Assembly: GCF_041914405.1 (NCBI RefSeq)
Contig: NZ_JAYSDK010000014.1
Coordinates: 1 to 64,000, forward strand
DNA: 64,000 nucleotides
Reading direction: 5' to 3'
Origin: Zoogloea sp041914405
GTDB lineage: Bacteria; Pseudomonadota; Gammaproteobacteria; Burkholderiales; Rhodocyclaceae
In this document: positions 57,423 through 64,000 of the stretch, piece by piece
How the letters are laid out: each line of letters begins with the position of its first letter
Position numbering within the stretch: position 1 is the first letter of the stretch
The notes under the pieces: model-generated
Databases searched by the model: none
Told to the model about the DNA's origin: nothing
What the model saw: only the letters and a program-made list of their open reading frames with translations
Program-made: the position numbers and the translations under genes

Positions 57423-58223
57423 TCAATTGCGTGGCAGCGGCTCCACCAGCTGGCGGTAGGCGTGCCAGGTGGCATGTCCCACGATGGGCATCAGTACAAC
57501 GAGTCCGAGGTGGAAGCTGAGAAAGCCCAGGATAGTCAGGCTGACGATCAGGGCGGCCCAGATGAGCAGCGGCAGTGGATTGAGCGCCAGAGCCCGTATG
57601 CTGGCGATCATCGAGGTGATCGCATCCTGGTTGCGGTCTAGCATCAGCGGAATCGAGACCACGCTGACCGCGAAGACGAGCAGTGCAAAGATGAGCCCGA
57701 CGCCAAAATAGACCAGCAGGAAGTCGAGGTTCTCGAAGGACAGTACCTGTCCGAGGAAGCCTGACAGATTTGGGAGCTCCCGCGTGTAGAAGATGGCGAA
57801 GATGACGAGGGAGGCGCGCGCCCAGATCAGGAATATGACGGTCAGCACCGCCGCGAAGACGGCCAGGTTGCCAGCGTTGCGGCGCCAAACCGTCAGTGTT
57901 GGTACGAGTGCGCACTTCTCGCCGAGCTCCCGACGGCGTGAGAGCTCGTACAGCCCCATGGCGAGAAAGGGGGCGAGGAGCAAAAAGCCGGTGGTGAGGG
58001 CGGAGGTGTATTGGTAGGCGTGCTCGAACACGAAGGTCAGCAGCAGCCCCATGGCAGTGAAGCAGAAACCGTAAAACAGGCTGGCGACCGGGCAGGCCTT
58101 GAGGTCGCTGAGGCCTTGAGCGATCCACTGGAACGGTGCGCCGACGCCGATGATGCGCACCGTGGGGAAGGGCAGTGCGGCGGCGGCCTGTTCCTCGTCC
58201 GAAGGGGTATTGTGCTGAGCCAT
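57423..58223 (-). CDS. DUF2189 integral membrane protein
   Basis: A 266-aa inner-membrane protein with about six membrane segments, among them ASLFYGFCFTAMGLLLTFVF and VYFGVGLIFALLVFAVSVVS. WIAQGLSDLKACPVASLFYG and LYELSRRRELGE are typical of DUF2189 proteins linked with respiratory or cytochrome functions. Function unknown. Confidence 0.85.
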   Translation of the reverse strand: MAQHNTPSDEEQAAAALPFPTVRIIGVGAPFQWIAQGLSDLKACPVASLFYGFCFTAMGLLLTFVFEHAYQYTSALTTGFLLLAPFLAMGLYELSRRRELGEKCALVPTLTVWRRNAGNLAVFAAVLTVIFLIWARASLVIFAIFYTRELPNLSGFLGQVLSFENLDFLLVYFGVGLIFALLVFAVSVVSIPLMLDRNQDAITSMIASIRALALNPLPLLIWAALIVSLTILGFLSFHLGLVVLMPIVGHATWHAYRQLVEPLPRN

Positions 58224-58278
58224 GCTTTGTCTCCGTTATGGTTATTGGAACTCAATGGCCTGCAACAAGCGGATCAGT

Positions 58279-59121
58279 TCATGTCGGGGGCTGTCCGCTT
58301 GCGTGGGGGGAATTTGCGAAGGCCCACAGTGCATCCAGTACCTGGCCCGGGGCTTCCGACATCATCGCGTGACCCGCTTCGGGCAGCACGGTCCGGGTGA
58401 GCCGCACTTTACTGCCAAAGGCCTCGACCAGCGGCGCGAGGGCTTTGGGGGGCGTCATCCGGTCCTGTGCAGAACTCAGCAGCAGGCTGGGGCAACAGAC
58501 CCGCGCTGCCGCTTCGAAGCCTCCGACGTAGGCATTGCAGGCCGCCATGTCGGCATGCAGAACGCCAGGCGCCTGGCGTTGCATCAGGCGTTCGTTGAGT
58601 GCGGTGAGATTGATGCCGGGGATACTGCTCGCGCCAATCTGGCTGCGCGGTGCGAAGGACCACTGGTTGATCAGTACATGGGCTTTCTCGCGGTTCGACA
58701 GAGTCGACTCCAGCAAGGCGGGCGCCACCGGCATCGGTACGACAGCGCCCACCATGGCCAGCCGGCTTACCAGTTCGGGTGCCGTGGCCGCTACCTGCAG
58801 GGCGATCAGTGCGCCCATGCTGTGGCCGACGACGAGGGGGTGCTCGACGTCCAGCTTGTGTGCGAGGGCGATGATCCAGTTGGCCAGATCTTCGATGCTT
58901 TCGAGGGCGGGGCCACTGGAGCGACCGTGACCCGGCAGATCGGGAACGATGACATTCCAGCCGTGATGGGCGAAGTAGCGGGACTGCAGCGCCCACACGC
59001 TGTGGTCGTGGCCGGCGCCATGGATGAACAGGGCCGTCGGACGGTCGCGCTCCAGGCGCTGACCGCCGGTATAGCAGAAGGTGATGTGGTCGCTCAGGTG
59101 ACCGGACAGGTTGAGTCTCAT
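58279..59121 (-). CDS. Alpha/beta hydrolase
   Basis: A 280-aa alpha/beta-fold hydrolase with HGAGHDHSVW (oxyanion region), nucleophile Ser in VGHSMGAL near residue 105, Asp in SSAQDRMTPP and His in EAGHAMMSE. No signal peptide. It starts 14 bases after metY on the same strand, so the two are probably one transcript; substrate unknown. Confidence 0.9.
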   Translation of the reverse strand: MRLNLSGHLSDHITFCYTGGQRLERDRPTALFIHGAGHDHSVWALQSRYFAHHGWNVIVPDLPGHGRSSGPALESIEDLANWIIALAHKLDVEHPLVVGHSMGALIALQVAATAPELVSRLAMVGAVVPMPVAPALLESTLSNREKAHVLINQWSFAPRSQIGASSIPGINLTALNERLMQRQAPGVLHADMAACNAYVGGFEAAARVCCPSLLLSSAQDRMTPPKALAPLVEAFGSKVRLTRTVLPEAGHAMMSEAPGQVLDALWAFANSPHASGQPPT

Positions 59122-59135
59122 GCAGGCTTCCGGGG

Positions 59136-60440
59136 TCAGGCGGCTGCTTTCTGGACGGCGTACAACGCGCGGTCCAGATCATCGATCAGATCCGGGGCGC
59201 TTTCCAGGCCGACGGACAGGCGAACCGTGCTTTCGGTGATGCCGGCGGCAAGCAGGGCGTTGCGGGACATGCGGGAATGGGTAGTGCTGGCCGGATGGAT
59301 GGCCAGGGACTTGGCATCACCGACGTTGGCTAGATGGGAAAAGACCCTTAGTCCCTCGATGAATGCGGCACCCGCAGCCCGTCCGCCCTTCAGGCTGAAA
59401 CTGAAGACACCGCCACAGCCCTTCGGCAGTAGGCGCGCAGCCAGTTGGTGATCGGGATGGTTTTCGAGCTCGGGCCAGGCGACGGACTCCACCAGCGGGT
59501 GTCCGGCCAGGTGGCTTACTAGCGCGCGCGCATTGGCTACGTGGCGTTCCATCCTGAGGCCCAGGGTCTCCATACCCTGCAGGATCTGGAAGGCATTCAT
59601 CGGCGACAGGCAGGCTCCGAAGTCACGCAGACCCTCGCGTCGGGCTCGCAACAGGAAAGCTGCGACGGGGGATTCCTCGGCGAAATCCATGTCATGGAAG
59701 CCCTCGTAAGGCTCCGTGAGCGTCGGAAAGTGGCCGCCCGAGCCCTCCCAGTCGAAGTTGCCGCCATCCACCAGCAGGCCGCCAATCGCCACCCCATGGC
59801 CGCCGAGGAACTTGGTAGCGGAATGCACCACCAGATTGGCACCGAGATCTAATGGGCACTGCAGCATGGGTGTGACCAGCGTGGCATCGACGAGCAAGGG
59901 GATGCGCGCATCACTGGCGATCAGGGCGAGTTCGGGGATGTCGAGGACTTCCAGGCCGGGATTGCCGATGGCTTCGCCGAACAGCAGGCGGGTTTCCGGA
60001 CGGATGGCCGCCCGCCAGCCCTGATGGTCGCCGGGGGCAACGAAGGTGGTTTCGATCCCGAACCGGGGGAGTGTGTAGGCGAGCAGGTTGTGGGAGCCGC
60101 CATACAACGCGCGTGACGCCACGATATGGCCGCCACTACCCATCAGCGTGGTGATTGCCAGCAATAGGGCAGCCTGGCCGCTGGCGCAGGCGATCGCGCC
60201 GATGCCACCGTCCAGTGCTGCTATGCGCTCTTCCAGCACCGCATTGGTGGGGTTGGAAATGCGCGAATAGACATGACCGGCCCGTTCCTGGTTGAAAAGC
60301 GAAGCTGCATGCTCGCTATCCTCGAAAACGTAGCTGGTAGTGAAATGGATCGGGGTGGCCCGGGAACGATGGACAGGGTCGGGCGTCTGTCCGGCGTGCA
60401 GGGCGAGGGTGTCGGCCCCGGCATTGCGGTGGATGGACAT
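59136..60440 (-). CDS. metY: O-acetylhomoserine sulfhydrylase (aminocarboxypropyltransferase)
   Basis: A 434-aa PLP-dependent Cys/Met metabolism enzyme forming homocysteine from O-acetylhomoserine and sulfide. The PLP Lys is in VVHSATKFLGGHG; TLALHAGQTPDP and YSRISNPTNAVLEERIAALDGG are typical of MetY; RMSRNALLAAGITESTVRLSVGLE closes the domain. The length and inserted segment fit MetY better than MetZ, but O-succinylhomoserine as substrate cannot be excluded. Confidence 0.88.
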   Translation of the reverse strand: MSIHRNAGADTLALHAGQTPDPVHRSRATPIHFTTSYVFEDSEHAASLFNQERAGHVYSRISNPTNAVLEERIAALDGGIGAIACASGQAALLLAITTLMGSGGHIVASRALYGGSHNLLAYTLPRFGIETTFVAPGDHQGWRAAIRPETRLLFGEAIGNPGLEVLDIPELALIASDARIPLLVDATLVTPMLQCPLDLGANLVVHSATKFLGGHGVAIGGLLVDGGNFDWEGSGGHFPTLTEPYEGFHDMDFAEESPVAAFLLRARREGLRDFGACLSPMNAFQILQGMETLGLRMERHVANARALVSHLAGHPLVESVAWPELENHPDHQLAARLLPKGCGGVFSFSLKGGRAAGAAFIEGLRVFSHLANVGDAKSLAIHPASTTHSRMSRNALLAAGITESTVRLSVGLESAPDLIDDLDRALYAVQKAAA

Positions 60441-60472
60441 GCGGTCTCTGGCTGAGGGTCGGGTGGGCTATT

Positions 60473-60697
60473 TCAGGCGGGTATGTCAGGATCGAGCAGT
60501 CGCTGAATGATCGCGATCCGGTCTTTTACCAACAGCTTGCGCTTCTTGAGGCGACGCAGCAGCAATTCATCTCCAGGCGGCGGTGCCGACGAAATCTGGG
60601 AGATGACGGCATCAAGATCTCGATGCTCGGTGGTCAGAGTCGCCAGCCGGGATGTGAGGCTGGTGACGTCGGCGCTGGGTTCGTTGCTGTCGTTCAT
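60473..60697 (-). CDS. DUF465 (YdcH family) small protein
   Basis: A 74-aa helical protein with the DUF465 pattern: HRDLDAVISQISS followed by LLLRRLKKRKLLVKDRIAII. Cytoplasmic; function unknown. It lies just upstream of metY and may be co-transcribed. Confidence 0.85.
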   Translation of the reverse strand: MNDSNEPSADVTSLTSRLATLTTEHRDLDAVISQISSAPPPGDELLLRRLKKRKLLVKDRIAIIQRLLDPDIPA

Positions 60698-60865
60698 GCC
60701 TGATCGGAGTATGGTAAGGGCACGGCTGCGAGCGGATTCGGTGGAATCTTAGGCGCGGGTGGCAGGAAATACAACGGCAGCCGGGAACTTGAAGTACCGG
60801 ATTGTGTTCCCATCTTCAGTAGCACGATGCCCAAAAGGCAAAACCTAGCTATCGGGAGGCCTGTC

Positions 60866-61099
60866 ATGAACGTGGTACTCAACAACCCTGTCCTGTATGT
60901 GGTGGACTATCCCAATCTCGACGCGGTCGAGGTCATAGACAAGCGGCGCGGTCTCGGGGCACTGTTCCGCGACGAAGCCGCCCAGCGCTTCCGCCGTGAA
61001 CTGCGCGACGTGGCCTCGTCGGCGACCGAGATGGATGATTTCGAGGCGTGGATTGCTGCATATGGCTCGCTGATGCACCAACCGGCGATCTATCACTGA
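60866..61099 (+). CDS. DUF3567-like (BTH_I0359 family) small protein
   Basis: A 77-aa protein (MNVVLNNPVLYVVDYPNLDA) with EVIDKRRG, an internal DEAAQRFRRELRDV helix and a terminal YGSLMHQPAIYH that closely follow the betaproteobacterial DUF3567 family. The ATG at 60866 is preferred to 60827 because the family starts there. Function unknown. Confidence 0.7.
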   Translation: MNVVLNNPVLYVVDYPNLDAVEVIDKRRGLGALFRDEAAQRFRRELRDVASSATEMDDFEAWIAAYGSLMHQPAIYH

Positions 61100-61197
61100 C
61101 GCGTATTCAAACCATGTGTGGGCAGCTGGAGTCGCTTGCCATGCGGGCAGGTGGCTCCTACTATTGCCGACCGTTTTTGTTTCCGGAGTGTTTCAGG

Positions 61198-61752
61198 GTG
61201 AATAAGGCCTTCGTCAAGGAAAGCGACCAGGACGAGGACGACGAGTCCGCGCCGGGTGTGCCCAGCCTGCCGCCTGGCACCCGCAATTACATGACGCGCA
61301 ACGGGTTCGAGCGACTCAAGGCCGAGCTCGATGAACTCGTGCGCGATGAGCGCCCCAAGCTGGTAGAGACGGTGCGCTGGGCTGCGTCCAATGGCGACCG
61401 TTCTGAGAATGGTGACTACATCTATGGCAAGAAGCGCCTGCGGGAGATTGATCGCCGCATTCGCTTCCTGATCAAGCGCCTCGAAGGGGCGACGGTGGTC
61501 ACACCGTCCGAGCAGGAAAATACCGAGCAGGTTTTCTTCGGCGCGACGGTGACGGTGTGCGACGTGGATGGTGACGACGAGCAGACCTACCAGATCGTCG
61601 GGGTGGACGAGGCCAATGCCTCTGAGGGGCGGATCAGCTGGATTGCCCCCCTCTCCCGTGCCCTGCTGAAAGCCAGGGAAGGGGATGTGGTGCGCTTTGC
61701 CAGTCCTGCCGGTATCCGCGAAATCGAGGTCGTGGAGATCCGTTACGAGTAA
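61198..61752 (+). CDS. greB: Transcription elongation factor GreB
   Basis: A 184-aa factor that rescues backtracked RNA polymerase. MNKAFVKESDQDEDDESAPG is the usual GreB start, here from GTG at 61198; MTRNGFERLKAELDEL begins the coiled coil and NGDRSENGDYIYGKKRLREI is the basic-acidic tip typical of GreB; an FKBP-like C-terminal domain follows. Confidence 0.94.
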   Translation: MNKAFVKESDQDEDDESAPGVPSLPPGTRNYMTRNGFERLKAELDELVRDERPKLVETVRWAASNGDRSENGDYIYGKKRLREIDRRIRFLIKRLEGATVVTPSEQENTEQVFFGATVTVCDVDGDDEQTYQIVGVDEANASEGRISWIAPLSRALLKAREGDVVRFASPAGIREIEVVEIRYE

Positions 61753-61770
61753 GTGCAGGCTTGCGCAGCC

Positions 61771-63579
61771 TCAGTCTGCAGGTCTGGCACGTGGGCGGCG
61801 CACGATGGCGGGGCTTCGCGGGAGCGTGAAAAAGATGGTGGTGCCAGCCCCCGGGGCCGACTCCGCCCAGATCGTGCCCCCGTGGCGTTCGATGATGCGG
61901 CGCACGCTGGCCAGCCCGATGCCGGAGCCTTCGAAGCCGCTGCGGGCATGTAATTGCTGGAAGGGCTCGAAGAGCTTGCCCGCGTGGGCCATGTCGAAGC
62001 CGATCCCGTTGTCGGTTACGTAGAAGAGTTGCTCCTCTCCGTGGGGGCGCCCTCCGACCTGGATGATCGATGGCCTGCTGTCGCGGGAAAATTTCCAGGC
62101 GTTGCCAAGCAGGTTCTGTAGCGCGTTGCGGATCAGGGTCGGATCGGCATCAATCAGGAGTTCGTCCTCCACGTGGTATTGCACCAGTCGTTCCGGCGTG
62201 GTTGCAGCCATCTCATCGAGAATCTCCCGGGCAATAGCGCTCACATCGGTCGGCGTAATCTTGAGCGCTTGTCTCGACACGCTCGCGAGCTTCAGCAGGG
62301 CGTCGATGAGCTCCCCCATCCGCAGGCTCGCCCGGCTGAGGCGGGCGATGTAGTCGCGCCCGGTTGCATCGAGGCGCTCGCCATAGTCCTCGGCAAGGGC
62401 GTGGGCAAAGCCGTTGATTGCCCGAAGTGGCGCACGCAGGTCATGGGATATCGAATAGCTGAAGCTGAGCAGCTCCCGGTTGGACTGCTCCAGTTCTTCA
62501 GTGCGCTGGCGGACCCGCTCTTCCAGGGATGCATTGAGTTCGGCGAGAGCCTCCCGTTCCGCGTCACGGAGATTGGCGAAGCGGTGCAGGCTGAAAGCCA
62601 GCGAGCCGAGAAGGGCCAGCATCAGGGCAGCGGCGGCCACCACATACTGCCGGTGCACGTAAAAGTCCGTCAGCGCGTCCTCCACCGGCCGGCTCGCGGC
62701 GACGATCAGCGGGCGCTCCGCCAGGCGGCGGTAGGCCCGGATGCTCTCGATGGGGTCGGCCTCGTTGGTGCCTGTCAAGACCAGGCTGCGCACGCCGGGG
62801 GACGCGTCGAGGGCGGCCGGCAAGGGGGCTGAGGTGCCGACGACGGCGTCTTTCTGGGGGTGGTGAATGAGCACCGTCTGGCGGGTTGCGTGTATCACGA
62901 GAATCGTATCCCGATCCGACAGTCCTGCTTCCCGATACACCGCTCCGAAGTAGGCATGGCTGATGGCGGCGCCGGCCGTACCCAGGTATTTGCCTGCGGC
63001 GTCGAAAATCTGTCGTGTGAGTGGCGTGCTGACGCGGCTGCCTACCTGTGGGTGGCCAGGGTTGCCAATATCGAAGCCATCTTTGAGGACTGGGGGCATG
63101 GCCATCTTGTCGGTAGCCGTTTCATCAGGCGCCGCCGTATCGCTGTTCGCGTCGGCCGCCAGGCGACCGTCCTCCCGCTCCACAAACAGGGTTTCGGCCT
63201 CCGGCAGGTGCGGCACGCGCTGGTGCAAAAGAGCCTGCAACTCCCCGGGCCCGAAGGCGTCGATTCCCCCCCGCATGGCCACCAGCCCGGCAATTTCGTT
63301 GATGGCACCCTCGGCTTCGCCGAAGGTGCGTGCAATGTGCTCCTCCAGTACTCGGGTCAGGTTGAGCAGTTCAGATTCCGAACGCCGGAGGGCCTGGTCC
63401 CGGTCATAGCGGACCAGTGAAGTGGTGACGGCGATGATGAGGGTGGCAAGCAGCGCAAAGGTGCCCCAGATGGCCAGGCGAAGCCACCGCAGGGAATGTG
63501 CCGGGATGGGGCCATCGGCCCCGGGGGCGGCGGGCTGCGTTGGAGGCAGCACGGACTCAGGAAGTCGGGAATGTTCCAT
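61771..63579 (-). CDS. Membrane sensor histidine kinase
   Basis: A 602-aa kinase. Two membrane segments (about 30-52 and 310-330) enclose a periplasmic Cache-like sensor. A coiled coil leads to the phospho-accepting His in FSYSISHDLRAPLRAI (near 385), N-box NALQNLLGNAWKFS, G1 DNGIGFD and G2 GSGIGLASV. No receiver domain and no response regulator adjoin, so it is an orphan kinase. The signal is unknown. Confidence 0.92.
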   Translation of the reverse strand: MEHSRLPESVLPPTQPAAPGADGPIPAHSLRWLRLAIWGTFALLATLIIAVTTSLVRYDRDQALRRSESELLNLTRVLEEHIARTFGEAEGAINEIAGLVAMRGGIDAFGPGELQALLHQRVPHLPEAETLFVEREDGRLAADANSDTAAPDETATDKMAMPPVLKDGFDIGNPGHPQVGSRVSTPLTRQIFDAAGKYLGTAGAAISHAYFGAVYREAGLSDRDTILVIHATRQTVLIHHPQKDAVVGTSAPLPAALDASPGVRSLVLTGTNEADPIESIRAYRRLAERPLIVAASRPVEDALTDFYVHRQYVVAAAALMLALLGSLAFSLHRFANLRDAEREALAELNASLEERVRQRTEELEQSNRELLSFSYSISHDLRAPLRAINGFAHALAEDYGERLDATGRDYIARLSRASLRMGELIDALLKLASVSRQALKITPTDVSAIAREILDEMAATTPERLVQYHVEDELLIDADPTLIRNALQNLLGNAWKFSRDSRPSIIQVGGRPHGEEQLFYVTDNGIGFDMAHAGKLFEPFQQLHARSGFEGSGIGLASVRRIIERHGGTIWAESAPGAGTTIFFTLPRSPAIVRRPRARPAD

Positions 63580-63594
63580 CCGGTGGCGAGGGGG

Positions 63595-63622
63595 CTTGAA
63601 AGTCAGCGGGGCATACCCATAT
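63595..63622 (+). promoter_or_regulatory. Sigma-32 (RpoH) promoter of htpG
   Basis: CTTGAA (63595-63600), 14 bases, then ACCCATAT (63615-63622), one base from the CCCCATnT consensus. The start of transcription would be near 63630, 27 bases before the htpG ATG. The -35 part lies just upstream of the divergent kinase gene. Confidence 0.78.
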
Positions 63623-63656
63623 GGGGATCGTTAACGGTTCTTATGGAGCAAGCTTT

Positions 63657-64000
63657 ATGACTGTCGATACGTCCGCGCAAACCTTGAACTTCCAGGCCGA
63701 GGTCAAGCAACTGCTGCACCTCATGATCCATTCGTTGTATTCGAACCGGGAGATTTTCCTGCGGGAGCTGGTTTCGAATGCCTCCGACGCCTGTGACAAG
63801 CTGCGTTTCGAAGCCCTCGAGAACGGTGGGCTGTTCGAGAACGATGCCGAGTTGAAGATCCGCGTGGGCTACGACAAGGCAGCCCGCACGCTGACCATCG
63901 CCGACAACGGCATCGGCATGAGCCGTGACGAAGTGGTGACCAACCTGGGCACCATCGCCAAGTCCGGCACCAAGGAATTTTTCGGCAAGCTGACCGGCGA
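63657..64000 (+). CDS. htpG: Molecular chaperone HtpG (Hsp90), 5' part
   Basis: The first 114 codons of a bacterial Hsp90 run off the window edge. MTVDTSAQTLNFQAEVKQLL, FLRELVSNASDACDKLRFEA and IADNGIGMSRDEVV form the GHKL ATP-binding motifs. A GGAG ribosome binding site eight bases upstream supports the ATG at 63657. A heat-shock promoter lies just before it. Confidence 0.96.
   Translation, partial: MTVDTSAQTLNFQAEVKQLLHLMIHSLYSNREIFLRELVSNASDACDKLRFEALENGGLFENDAELKIRVGYDKAARTLTIADNGIGMSRDEVVTNLGTIAKSGTKEFFGKLTG

Overview
The window is a high-G+C bacterial chromosome segment that reads as a betaproteobacterium, probably Rhodocyclales-like. This rests on gene families and order (pyrG-kdsA-eno-ftsB, tig-clpP-clpX-lon, a DUF3567-type protein, a D-type HemB). 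The genus is inference; no 16S gene is present.

Left chromosomal part (1-32.6 kb). The 5' end of an ETF-quinone oxidoreductase gene diverges from an acyl-CoA thioesterase / acetoacetyl-CoA synthetase / isochorismatase-family group. Then come pyrG-kdsA-eno-ftsB, an ArnT-like membrane glycosyltransferase, rpmE, trhP (yegQ), a DnaJ-like co-chaperone and an exported beta-helix protein. The stress trio prkA-yeaH-spoVR follows. The protein-quality operon tig-clpP-clpX is followed by lon, which has its own near-consensus heat-shock (sigma-32) promoter. A copper/silver efflux operon (cusF-like, cusC, cusB, cusA) and ribA-mgtC close this part.

Mobile island (32.64-53.94 kb). A block of about 21.3 kb is bounded by two 93-94 bp direct repeats. 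The right copy contains the 3' end of an intact tRNA-Arg(CCT) and its downstream terminator. Next to it is a P4-type tyrosine integrase. Inward lie an unknown gene, two AlpA/MerR-type regulators, a 1031-aa Toprim-helicase replication protein, a Cys-rich protein, an Nu1-like HTH protein, a Mor-like activator, an HNH-like protein, and a small operon ending in a 1156-aa phage tail tape-measure protein. A TerB-like gene, a five-gene overlapping operon with a structured leader (ending in a DUF3987 protein), an unrecognised three-gene cassette with a PD-(D/E)XK nuclease, and a self-inhibited Fic protein complete it. No capsid, portal, large terminase or other tail genes are seen, so the island looks like a P4-like phage satellite carrying accessory genes. 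Repeats of GTTCCCAC around the replication genes are a candidate origin.

Right chromosomal part (53.9-64 kb). tRNA-Arg and tRNA-Leu are followed by a candidate small RNA with an anti-Shine-Dalgarno loop, then hemB, an NlpC/P60 lipoprotein, dtd, a SIMPL protein, a DUF2189 membrane protein, an alpha/beta hydrolase, metY, a DUF465 protein, a DUF3567-type protein, greB, a sensor kinase and the start of htpG behind another sigma-32 promoter.

The most promising leads for something undescribed are the three-gene nuclease cassette (35.1-37.3 kb), the lone tape-measure protein inside a satellite-like island, the iteron-type origin, the structured leader that hides a ribosome binding site, and the anti-SD small RNA.
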